From the NCBI RefSeq assembly GCF_963678635.1, contig NC_087062.1:18277789-18341788 (forward strand): DNA of 64,000 bases, read 5' to 3'. This document shows positions 51,900-62,600 of the stretch, one piece after another. The position numbers were made by a program, and so were the translations under genes. This DNA is from Symsagittifera roscoffensis. Taxonomy: Eukaryota > Xenacoelomorpha > Acoela > Convolutidae. Within the stretch, counting starts at the first letter, position 1. Every line of letters begins with the position of its first letter. The notes below the pieces were generated by a model. It was not told the origin of the DNA and searched no databases. It was given only the letters and a program-made list of their open reading frames with translations.

Positions 51900-52840
51900 A
51901 ATTTTTGTGAGTAGTTTTGACACAAAATTGGTATTACAGTTTACAACGGCGTCAAAGAAAACTAAATCAAAGCTTCTTTGCAATCAATGTTTTTGAGCCC
52001 GATTTCTTTTCTGATCAAGAACTGGGAAAAAAAATTGAAATCAATGATAATGAAGTAGTCTTGATTGGTGATAATTTCACAAGTTTTTTACAGAAATAAA
52101 TAAGCAGATCAATCACTTTGACAATAAATTAGTAAGTAGATAAACTTTTACGACCAAGTTTTTTCCAAACTGCCTCAAAATCGCTCAAGTAGTCATTTTG
52201 CGTGAAGGGAAAATAAAAAAACCGTTGAACTATAGACCAATATCTCTTTTGCCAGTCATTGGCAAAACTGCAGAATGAGCTACTTACGATAAAAATAACT
52301 ATGATAGAACTTATGATAGAGCTACTTATGAACATTTTTATGCCAAATCAGCATGGCTTTCGTAGTAGACGTGGTACATTGATGTCATACTTGAGTTGAA
52401 GAGGCCAACAAAAAGTGAGATATTCAATCTCAAAATACTGGTAAAAGGTTATATTTCCTTAAGTAATTCATTGAGGATCTAACTCCGGAGGAAAACTAGT
52501 AGAGAATCGTGCCCAAAGATATACACTGCACAAAAATTCTCACTTCGGTCAGAACATTGTCGTTTAAAAATTTCAGGCAGATTATCGACGCAAAAATCCG
52601 AGATCCCTACTTCAGAGATTCAAATACTAAAAGTAAAAACGTGCGAAGACGATTTTGGAAGTACGATGCTGGTTGCTCAAGGAAATATCTGTTGAACTGT
52701 GTGCTTTTAATGAATGGTTATTGGATTATGAAGAGGGGAGCCAAGTACAGAATGGCATTGGGGATAAACGCCAGTTGGGCTCAGAAGCCACAGAAAGCTG
52801 TTCATGCAGCTCCATAAATTGCTGCCTCTCAAGTTAATTA
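51900..52840 (+). pseudogene. LINE reverse transcriptase remnant
   Basis: Translated pieces include 'PLNYRPISLLPVIGKTAE' (near 52225) and 'PNQHGFRSRRGT' (near 52348), the first conserved non-LTR RT blocks, followed by broken sequence; 'FWKYDAGCSRKYLL' is seen near 52660. The YADD block is not recognisable. Many stops. Confidence 0.65.
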
Positions 52841-52974
52841 TTCAGTGACGCCAAACGTGCCTTTAGAAACATGTTAGGGTTCAACTGCCAAAAACGGATT
52901 CGTAAAATGCAACTCGGAGGTTCGCTGTTCCCCAGGCCTCAACTTTGGGACTTCTTGTGTTCATCGTTTATATA

Positions 52975-53380
52975 AACACGCAGGCGAAGCCGAGCTTGTT
53001 ACCACTTGCGATACAATACAAAACAGCCACAAAATTGAATAAAAAATAATTAAAAAAATCAAAAATGCCGAAACCTATCAAAACAAATAAAAAAGTATCA
53101 AAAACTCCCACTAAGACAATAGAAGGTAAAAATAGAATCAGAAGAAAACTTACCAAGCTGTAACCAAGCCCAAAAGACCTGAGAGGAAACCAGTTAAGCC
53201 GAAAAAATTCACACTGAGGCGAAGCTGAGCTCAGCACCACATGCGATACAAAAGAAGAAAGCCGCTAAATTGAAAAAAATTCGAAAATATCGAAAAAAAA
53301 CTAGATAGATCGATACGGCTAGTTTTGGAACACAAAATAGGCACAACAATTGAATGAGAAAGTAACATAGAAAGACAAGT
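52975..53380. repeat. GCGAAGC-motif repeats
   Basis: Two copies of the dispersed motif, 'caggcgaagccgagcttg' (52980) followed by 'acttgcgatacaa', and 'gaggcgaagctgagctca' (53217) followed by 'catgcgatacaa', each with an A-rich tail. Confidence 0.55.
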
Positions 53381-53389
53381 TATCAAGCG

Positions 53390-53439
53390 GTAACAAAGCC
53401 GAAAATACCTTAGCAGACACCCTCAAACAACCAAACAAA

Positions 53440-53479
<40 letters not shown>

Positions 53480-54640
53480 TCTTTCACGCGTTAAATGAAA
53501 CAATATGCGGCCACTATGCCGATATAATACTGGCCAAAACCTATTAAGCCGGAAAAAAAGGAAAATAAAAAAACAAAGTCGAAAAAACGAAGAAAAAAAA
53601 ACAGACTAATAAAAAGTTATTAAGTCCCCCTCACCTTCGAAACACAGACACGCACAGGTATTTTTTCAACCACCAAAAGGCGCAAAAATTGGCCATTGAA
53701 CCAATATAAAATAGGCCGAAAAACATCGTTGTCATGAAAAACTTGAGCTATAACTTCTATTGAGATTTTTAGCATTTTGTGCAATCCAGAGGTGAGCCTA
53801 AGAAATATGTATCCCTTGAAACTACTCGAAATTAGTCCACTAAGCGATATAAAATAGGCCGAAGCCTATTAAACCGAAAAAAGGAACAAAAAAAAATAAT
53901 AAAATTTTAACAAATCGATTTAGAAAAATCACAACTAACTAGGATATTTAAAAAACAAACTGAACCATGCGTAATATTTGCAACCGAGAGTGGGAGAGGA
54001 GTAGGATCTGCAAAGAGGACGGAGAGGTCAAGGAGGCCAGAAGCGACTCCTGTGGAAAAAGTGGTTTACGGGAAAAAAAGTCCCCGATTGCAATACCCTT
54101 GCTTATCGCAAGGGTAAAAAAAAATTCTTAAAAAAATACCCCCATTCCCCTCAAAACACACAAAAACTTTTTTCGCTCATCATACAACGAAATATGAGGT
54201 CAATGAGCCGATATTAAATCGGCCCAACCTAATCAACCCGAGAAAAAAAAATGAAATTTGAAAAAGACTTAAAAACTAATAAAAACTTGTCAAAGCCCTA
54301 CCCACTTCAAAACACTCACACAAGCACGCATTTTTTTCACTCGGTAAAGGACAAAATATGAGAACAATCAACCGATATAAAAAGAAGCCGAGATTTATTA
54401 AACCGAGAACAAAAAAACATGATATTTAATCAAACACTTAAGAACTGATAAGATGTTGTTTAAGTCCGATCCCCTTCAATACATACACATACGTACACAC
54501 TTTTGTTTATTTAAGGACGCAATATGATGCAAATAAGCTGATATAATATAGGCCGAAACATATTTAACTGATAAAAAAAAGGTTAACGAATGAAATTTAA
54601 AAAAAAGTTAGTAAAATTAAAACCAAACTAAAAAGCAAAC
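53390..54640 (+). repeat. Stacked degenerate CCGA-type repeats
   Basis: At least four tandem degenerate units related to 7981-8192, each with a 'cccc..tc.aaacacacacac' part, 'ttttttcgctc', 'ggccactaagccgatataa' and 'ggccgaaacctattaagccg'. Starts are near 53390, 53600, 54120, 54290 and 54450. The class II hairpin 'cccttgcttatcgcaaggg' is at 54096-54114. Confidence 0.6.
53442..53475 (+). repeat. (AC)n microsatellite
   Basis: About 17 uninterrupted AC dinucleotides inside a CCGA-type repeat unit. Confidence 0.95.
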
Positions 54641-54659
54641 TTCGAATGGTACAGATATT

Positions 54660-55292
54660 AAAAATGCTAATTTGCTAAGATATGTCTGTTGCAGTTTCCA
54701 GCAGAGACGACAACTGCAGTTCAAAGTGCAAACTCGACTAGGTTTAGGATTCGAATTGGCGACCTACTGCAATCAAGAGATTTTGATTCTCACGCACTAG
54801 CCACTCAGCCACGCAAGCTTAACAACCGACAAGCGCTAGTCACGAATACAGCAGCTACATATGCTAACCAATTGCCAATGCAATTCAGCAAAAGTGGCAC
54901 CAAATACAAATAGACTCAATTTTGCAACAAGTAATAATTTAACAAACTGAAGACATCATCCACACTAACTTTATATGTAACAAATCGCAAAGCATAAAAC
55001 CACATTATGTATAATTATGCACTTCAAAAAATTGCGAGATATATTGAGTTAGAAAATTTCTGAAATAGAGTTTTCATGATTATTACGTTGTTGGAAACAA
55101 ATCACTTTTTTCGGTTCATTTGATGAATTAAAAACGCATCAACTGTGTTAACTTATTACTATTTGAATGTCAAAGCACATGCTATCAAAAAGATGTAAAG
55201 GTGCTCCAAAATTGGTACCAACATTTGCGACTTAGGTTAGAAAAAAAAGAAGGTTCTTTATAATACACTCGCTTCGCAAGTGTATTGAGCGA
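54660..55292 (-). repeat. Composite repeat with second type of tRNA-like module
   Basis: Minus strand 54815-54742 has A-box-like 'GTGGCTAGTGCGTGAGAATC' and B box 'ATTCGAATCC', closely similar to 21500-21425. The right end has 'cttaggttag' and the hairpin 'acactcgcttcgcaagtgt'. No coding capacity. Confidence 0.6.
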
Positions 55293-55812
55293 CGAAATCA
55301 CTAGCAAAATAAATACCCAGAAAAACAAAAAAATGCATTGAAATCTGGCCTTGAAAAAATCAAAGTCACTAGGTGAATATATTATTTGAGCCTAGTAAAG
55401 ATTTAGAGGTTCAAATAAGTTATCTCAACTCAGCTTTTTACAGAAATTGAACATGTAAATATTTCTTAGAACGCGTCGAAATTTGGATTAATGTGTCGCT
55501 CTCAAATCAGTCGTTAAGCTATCTTCAGTGTGGTATTAAAAACATCTCTAGAAAACAATTATTTTGATTAACTTTCCACTAAAATGAGCGACCTAAATTG
55601 TAGAAGTAATTTTTCTGACCGTAAAACACTTTGATTTGAAGGTTTCATTTAAACACGTTTTTTTCCGGGTTTCAAAATACGTTTTTTCAATTTTTTTGGC
55701 TGTCAAAAATTTAAGTTGGCTGCGCTTTATTTCACATAAGGCATTAGGTTTGTTCTCAACTTTTCTCTATATAAAAGGTGGAGCCACCAGTTTTTGGGAA
55801 CGCATTTTGATC

Positions 55813-57761
55813 TTATAATTTCACCATTTTAAAATTTTTGTGTTTGATCAAATAGCTTATTAACAATTCTTTGACAGCTTCCCTCTTTGAAGGATAAAAC
55901 AGATGGCAATTCTCATTCAATTCGGCAATTTCTCCTTTCGCGTACCACAATGTAGATTCGGGATCTTGTTGCGCTGAAATCCCATAATCATCGATTGACT
56001 TCTCAGTGCGTTCTTCAAATAACTGCACAATCGAAACTATTTCGTACTTTTCCTCAGTTATAATGATATCTTCAGATCCTAGCTTCCGAATAGTGCTCAT
56101 TAACTTCAAAGCCTTGCGCACAATTTTTAACATTGATGAACTGTCAGTTAAAACTTCAACTAACTTGTATTTTTCGTTGATCATCAAAGCTAATTTGACC
56201 TTCGTTCGTCCAATGCAAATGTAACTGAACTGTAGAGAGGTTACTAGGTCAATGTTTTTCAAGCTTCGCAATTCCGTTTTAAAGAGCTCTGCTTTATCTA
56301 TCCAAGCGAATCGGTTATTTTCCATCGAGACTAATTTTTTCTTTATGTCAATGAGCTGCAGAGTTAGTGAAATATTAACTTCAAATGTATCTCGCTTTTT
56401 ATTTTTTGTCTGTTGATTCATAGCTTCCAACGGATTCGCTATGAAAAGATTTTGCGTGTCTTCAGCAATCATTTCCGATACATAATTGTTCAGCAGTCGC
56501 ATAGCCATTTCACCATTATGGTAGTAAAGCTGCAGAAACTTTGCATATGCGGCCTCCTTGCCCAGAAAGGGATCTGACGCTAAAAAAAAGACAAAAACTC
56601 ATGAATGTCCTTGAGAAAATTTCATTTCTTTATGTCCCTTTTCAGATCAATCGATCAACTTGAATCGATTCCTGCCGATGAGCATCCTTCAGTACTTTTG
56701 CAGAAAATTGAATTCAATGTTCCGGTGAGCAAAAGAAGCGCAACAAAGAAAACGTTGGCAGTTGGTCGAACAGAGGCGAAGTGCTTGCCAGTAGATCGTA
56801 TTCTGGTTTTAGACCCGTTGAAAAACCAAATTTATCTTCGCCCGTGCTTGAGTCTCGAAGACACGAGAAAAAAACTCGCAAAAATTGAGATAACTTACCA
56901 AAGAACTCAACCGGAGTATTATTTGCAGGATATGTGAACGTGTATCCACTTATCATTGCTCCTATTCTGCATTTTGGCATTCGTTTTCTATCCAAAGACG
57001 CAAGCTCTGGCATGTCATCAGTTAAATTCAACTTTTCCACTGCTACTGAGGGATAGCATTGCAGTTCGAGTAGCCATTCTGGCAGTGATTCTGATGTGTC
57101 ACTGCGTCTAGTCCGTGGTTCCAGATCGAAGAACTCCTGAAGAGTCAAGGATCCAGGCAGTCTTAAGTCTTGAAACGGCCCTGGAAAAGATCGTACTTCT
57201 CTAAACTATTGTCTGAAACTGCTGCTTCTAATCAAGCGCACTATTAAGTTTTCTAGGAAAAGAGACTTGAAGACTTATTTGTTTTCACGGTTGGGTTTAT
57301 CTCCGCTGCGCTTACATTCGGCAGAAAAGATTAAGCGTACGTGATCATCGTTCGCAACTTTACCGCAAGTTATGATTTATTGCTTGTTCCGAATTGTCGG
57401 CTCACGCATTTTTACAAGTTATTCGTTGCTTGTTGAGTCGATTATAAGCAGAATTTTCATCACTGCCGGTCTTCATTGAGGGTTTATAAGGCAACTTATG
57501 CACGAACAACCCTAAACCGTTCGCTGAGATGATACGAGATGGCCTAAACTTAGTTTGCTAGATTTGCATAACGCAACAACACTAACCATAGCCGTAATTG
57601 CATGCTCGATTCAAAACCACAGCCGATCTTTTTCTTACTTTGTCTTTCAGTCGTTGAAGCCCTTTGATTCGTAGTTTCAGAAACCCGACATCCAAAATTT
57701 GCCCTAATTCATCCAAGTCAGTAGCTGCTTTCAGTATTTCAATTTGTTTTTCAGTCGCCAT
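55813..57761 (-). CDS. Gene A: uncharacterised protein, 407 residues, paralogue of gene B
   Basis: Exons 57761-57587, 57180-56899 and 56579-55813; GT..AG introns, both phase 1, total 1224 nt, ending at a stop. Exon 1 starts MATEKQIEIL and is helical and charged, ending 'SAVVLNRACNYG'. Exon 2 begins 'PFQDLRLPGSLTLQEFFDL'. Exon 3 begins near 'KEAAYAKFLQLYYHNGEMAM', then a largely helical region with 'SLQFSYICIG' and 'LALMINEKYKLVEV'. Each block has a counterpart in gene B at the same place relative to the introns. The start is chosen because an acceptor-like TTTCAG lies only 4 nt upstream of this ATG. No signal peptide or membrane segment is seen. I do not recognise the family. Confidence 0.72.
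56645..56937 (+). other. Plus-strand protein-like ORF antisense to gene A (possible exon)
   Basis: After an acceptor-like 'tgtcccttttcag', 97 codons stay open to a stop at 56937, mostly within intron 2 of gene A on the other strand. The product has 'IDQLESIPADEHPSVLLQKI' and 'PVDRILVLDPL', more protein-like than typical AT-rich chance ORFs here. It shares a loose pattern with gene C ('LDQILSAPSQPVNRL'). It could be an antisense exon, a relic gene copy, or chance. Confidence 0.22.
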
Positions 57762-57780
57762 CTATCTGAAACGCAGAAAA
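57762..57780 (-). promoter_or_regulatory. Acceptor-like site 4 nt upstream of the gene A start codon
   Basis: Minus strand 'ttttctgcgtttcag' followed by 'atag' and the ATG. Such a close acceptor suits a spliced-leader trans-splice site, or the acceptor of a 5' UTR intron. Confidence 0.4.
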
Positions 57781-57889
57781 ATTTAAAGAAAAATTAATGA
57801 TATATCGCACGCAACTATTCAGTGTCACATTTACAGTTACTTACATTAGATGAGATACTATTGGAATCTATGCAATCTGAAATCATTAG

Positions 57890-59000
57890 AAACATTTTAA
57901 AGCGAAGCTCAACTTCTCAAACAATCAACAAAACGACAAAATGGGGTCTAAACAAAGTGGCGAAGCGGAGCTTCGAATCACTTGAGATACAAAAATGAAT
58001 GAATATGATTACGAGCAAATGAAAAGACAAAAATAGCTTAAAAAATGCGAAAAAGAAAAAATTCGTGGAACGAAAATGCCTGCTTTATTAGAAATTTTAC
58101 AAAAGCTTTCAAAATGCTAACAAAAACCCGAACCTTTATGCGCGACCTAAGCTGACAAAATCTCCGCTTACGCGTATAATTGTCCCAAATTGGCAATTTT
58201 TAAACCCCCATAACTTTACCAAAAATGATCACAGGTGAAATATCTTTCTAAATTTAAGCTCACGGCAACAATACGTTTTGAATGATATTTTAAAAATCCC
58301 GTCAAATATGGCTAGTTAAAAAGTCGAAATTTGTCTGAAAAAAACACCCCGAGCAAAAATATTCCGTTACTTTCGTTACGAAAGTCGGAACAATAATAGT
58401 CTGTGTTACCATCCTTAATATTCGCTGTAATTAATAGCTGGTTATTGATCAAAATGAACACTTTCAAAATGAACACACTTTATCGCAACAATATTTGCGA
58501 TTTAGGTTGGAAAAAAAAGATAGTTCATAGTATAACACAAGCTTAGCTTGCGTAAATAAATTTTAAAAAAAATTTTTTTAAATAGCAAAAAAAAGGCAAA
58601 ACTTTTTAGAACTCCATTACTTGCCCAAAACCGGAAAACACTGAAATAAATGCATGAGCAAAAACGCCTAAATTTTAAGCAAAATTGGTACTGCGGCAAC
58701 TAAGCCAACAAAAAAAGCAGACAAACAGAAGTCCGACAAAGATTTTTGGACGCGCGGACAATTTTCCGCTCAGAAAAAAAACACGTCCTGAGAGGATTCG
58801 AAATATTGACCTTTGTTTTTAAAGGCAGGTGCATTAGCTCTTCACCACATGCGAGCAATAAGTTCTGACTTTTGATTTCATATGAACCAAAGGTAAAATG
58901 ATTCAAGTGATTCTGTTGAACTAGTTGTTTAACCGAAAAAACGTCTATAAATGGTTTGATAACGCTTGCTACTTAATCGCAAGTCTAAAAAACGCTTTTT
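57890..59000. repeat. Dispersed repeats between genes A and C
   Basis: GCGAAGC motif at 57960 ('tggcgaagcggagcttcg'), R2 unit at 58155-58395, hairpin end 'cacaagcttagcttgcg' at about 58539, a tRNA-like module on the minus strand at about 58860-58789 ('GGTGAAGAGCTAATGCACC' then 'TTCGAATCC'), and a hairpin-like 'acgcttgctacttaatcgcaagt' near 58963. No gene. Confidence 0.55.
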
Positions 59001-59617
59001 TGTTCCGACCACAAAAATGGAGAGAAATTTCTTTTGGTGTTTTAGTTGTTTTTGGTTTGCAGTTCAATGCAATTGTACTAGATTATGCCTAATCTACTAG
59101 TTTTCTAAACTTTGGTCTGCTTCCTCTTATCACTCCATGTACTAAAAAAATGAAAAATTCTGGCCTTTTTCAAACTTTGCGATAATTGCACCACCTTATT
59201 ATTGAAAACTGCGTTCTACGATGTAGAAATTGAGTATTTTCGATAACTCGGTATTAAATTTAGAAAATACATTCCAATATACTTTTGCACACCCATAACA
59301 ACAACCATCAAAAGTCGATTTCGTCTGATTTCTATTTCAAAAATCAATGCACATCTACATCTAAGTTACTATTATTAAATTGTAATTATATAGAGAAAAT
59401 TGGTAAAATTTAACAAGCACCAACTGTAATAAGAATCACCAGTTGCAAACCGAAGCTTAATGGGATTACTTTTCTGCCTGAAACAGAGATAAGAACCGCC
59501 TGATATCAGTCACTTTTTGACCAGTTTTTGCTTTCACGATACGTTTTATTCCTTTCAGTTACAGAAACAAGATGAAATTCGCCAGCAACACCATACGTTG
59601 ATGTAGTACTTGTTGAC
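59000..59617. other. Sequence downstream of gene C
   Basis: AT-rich; no ORF, repeat or RNA is supported apart from the presumed 3' UTR of gene C. Confidence 0.35.
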
Positions 59618-62600
59618 TCAAAACGGCAGGGATCTGCCTACTATTTTCAATTTGTTCTGATCCGACTGAAAATCCCACAGTTTTTGATACGGCGATATCT
59701 CAACGAACTTATCCTTGGCTAGAAAAGCAGCAAATTGCTCCATTGAAGTCCGGTTCGAATCATCGCTCAACTTCAAAATGATCCAACGAATGTTCGTGTG
59801 GATCAGAGTTGAATCTTGCAACGCATTGGGCGTCATCCGGGTGTGGATATTAACTGGCTTTAGATACACCAACAGTTTAACTGTTCCTACACATCGATAT
59901 GCAAATGCAGTTACAGGTGATACTTTTTAAACGCTCATAAGACTCAGAAAAGATGACTGAAATTGAAGACATTACCTTCGGGTGGGTTAAGTTCATAGTC
60001 GATGATTTGATCAGGATCCCAACTCGCTAGGCGGTTTACAGGTTGGGAGGGAGCTGACAAAATTTGATCTAGCGCTATCAATTCCTTTGAGCAAGCTAAA
60101 ACAAATTGATCCATAAACATGTACATTGCAATCGAGACATTACAGTCATAGAAAAACCGACAGGCAGTTTTGTGCAGTTAAAATTACGTCACAGTCAAGA
60201 GGTCGGTACTATGAAGCTCACTATTGTCCATTTTCAAATTTTTAACCCAGAAAAAAGCGTTTCATGTATGTCAGTACTTCATGTTTCATGTGTGCCTGTA
60301 AATTTTCTGTACGAGGCTAAAAAGCTATTATGTTTGTGCTGTCTTGCTGACAAATGATCTTAATTGAACATACATAGAGAGTATTTGGAGCCTTTCTTTC
60401 GAAGGGCGTTGCTGGCGTTGACAAGTGAGCAACTGACTTTCAGAAGAGTGTCGTCCGGAATTCCGAAAGCGGACGAATCTTTCAGAGTTGATGTGCTGCC
60501 TATAAAACAACATCAGCATCTTAACTGGATTTTCTACAAATTCCGAATCAGGTGAGGTATAAAGTTAAAACATAGAGGCGAAGCAGAGCTTTGCACCACT
60601 TGCGATACAAAAAAAATGAATGACTATCACTACTGCAGATTAACAGAAAAATCGAAAAATAAACAAAACTTCAAAAAAAATTCCCAAAAAAATTATATAG
60701 ACGTGGAAGCGGAGCTTTGCACACTTGCGATAGAACAAAATCACTTAAAAAAATTCAAAAAAATGAAAAATGTTAAAGAAAACATATCCAATCAAAGGTT
60801 GGAATAGAGCAATGAACGCAAGTAAACATTGAAAAAAAAAACACTTTCTTGGAAAAAATCTCAACTTTCGAATTTCAAAGAAAAAATAGATGCCCTTAAG
60901 CTCTTTGAATTTCTAGAACAATTTATGATTGGCGCTTTTTTGATAACATGAACCCAACTTGAGAAAACTGGATCAAAAGGCAAAGTTTTTATTCCGCTGG
61001 AAATCTAAAAATTAAATTCAACTTTCGAAACTAGAAATCGGTAACGTTTTTTCGCGCAATTTCCACGTTTGCATTTGGAGAGTGCTTTTTACGTCTCTTT
61101 CAGCAGATGAATTTCAATTGAACTCAAAAAGTGCATTATACTTAAGTGCATCAATATTTTAAGACTTTTTCCTGAACAAAAAATCGGCAAGATCTAGATG
61201 AGAGTCTTCACTACGTTTATTACTCTTAACTAGGTGAACCAAAACTTTCGTATTTATCGATGAAGGACATGAAGGACATATAAAACAAAAGCTGGATGAA
61301 CATATTTGATATTCTTGATTTTATTATACTGCTGCATATTCTTGATTTTATTATACTAGTTGTTTGTCTGCTTAAATAAATAAGAGTGAAAACTGTGGAG
61401 ATTTTGTAACAATTGCGATACAACACAAAAAACAATAATCGTAAAAAAACGATATATGGTGAAAAAACTTGTTGAACCAAAAAATTTTGCTTATCTTGAT
61501 AGACGATAACTAAGATCCCAGCTAAAGCTTGTGGTTTGCATTTTGATATTGTTGAATTTGTTATACTCACACGGGATGAAATGGGTAATTTCCAAAATTG
61601 GGCCTTGTCCAAAACCTTAGTTAATTCTGTATGAAAAAACTAAGCGGAAGTCGTCGTTTTTGTAGGAAAAACTTGTGCAAACACTTTTTTCGGTTGAACT
61701 TTGCATCTCAGATTTGATGGGGTAATTTTAAAAAAAATCTTAAAATTTCCAAAAACGATAAAAGTTTCAAAACTTTCATTTGTTTAAAGGCCATATTTAT
61801 ATTTTTTTTAAATGGGCGTCGCAAATTATTGAGGTAAACTTTCATACAGAGGCGAAGTGAGATTAGGATTATCACGCTTTCACATCTCCGCAACCGCTTG
61901 TAATTTTACAATCGTCCATTTTAGCCATCAATCAAGCAGCTGCAGTTTCTATCAAATTGCCAACGCTACGCAGCAAAACTCGACAAAAAAACCTATTTCA
62001 ATGTTCCGGATTCGAATCTCCGACCTGTTGGCTAGGAGTGTCATCCTCTCGCATCTGCGCCACGGTCGCTTAGAACTAAACTAGTTTTAATCATGTATTG
62101 TACTGATAAGAAAATGCGTATTTTTCAAAAAAAAAGGACGTTATGCAAGACCCATTTCTCCGCAAAAGTAAGCGATTAGCTGCTTAATTAAAGGAAAAAA
62201 TACTACTCACTCTTTCATTTGAAGGCTTTATCTCTCAGTTGGCTGTATAGTTTTCCAAAAACAATTCAAACGACAAAAATTCAAAAATTAGACTTTTCCT
62301 AAATCCATAAACTTTTCTCTACTAAAGCATGAGAATGACCTCTTATGCAGAGAAGACTTCCACACCATGATTTTTAGATTAAACCCTTGTGATATCAAAT
62401 TTAGCTAGTAGTTTTCCAGAATAGCGACGAAATTTCTTCGGTGAAAACGTTTCAAAAAAAGTCAAATAAAAAGCCCGATCCCATACAGTTTCATAAAACC
62501 TAATTTTATCAAAAGTAATTCAAGGCACACATGCTAAGCAAGATATTTCAAATCATATATAGCAATTGAAAAAAACTTAGGAAGCGGAAACAAGGCCGAC

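Noticed and set aside
61226-61612. 128-codon minus-strand ORF in a gene C intron
   Set aside because: It includes an internal direct repeat and R1-flanking sequence; splice sites and phase do not fit gene C.
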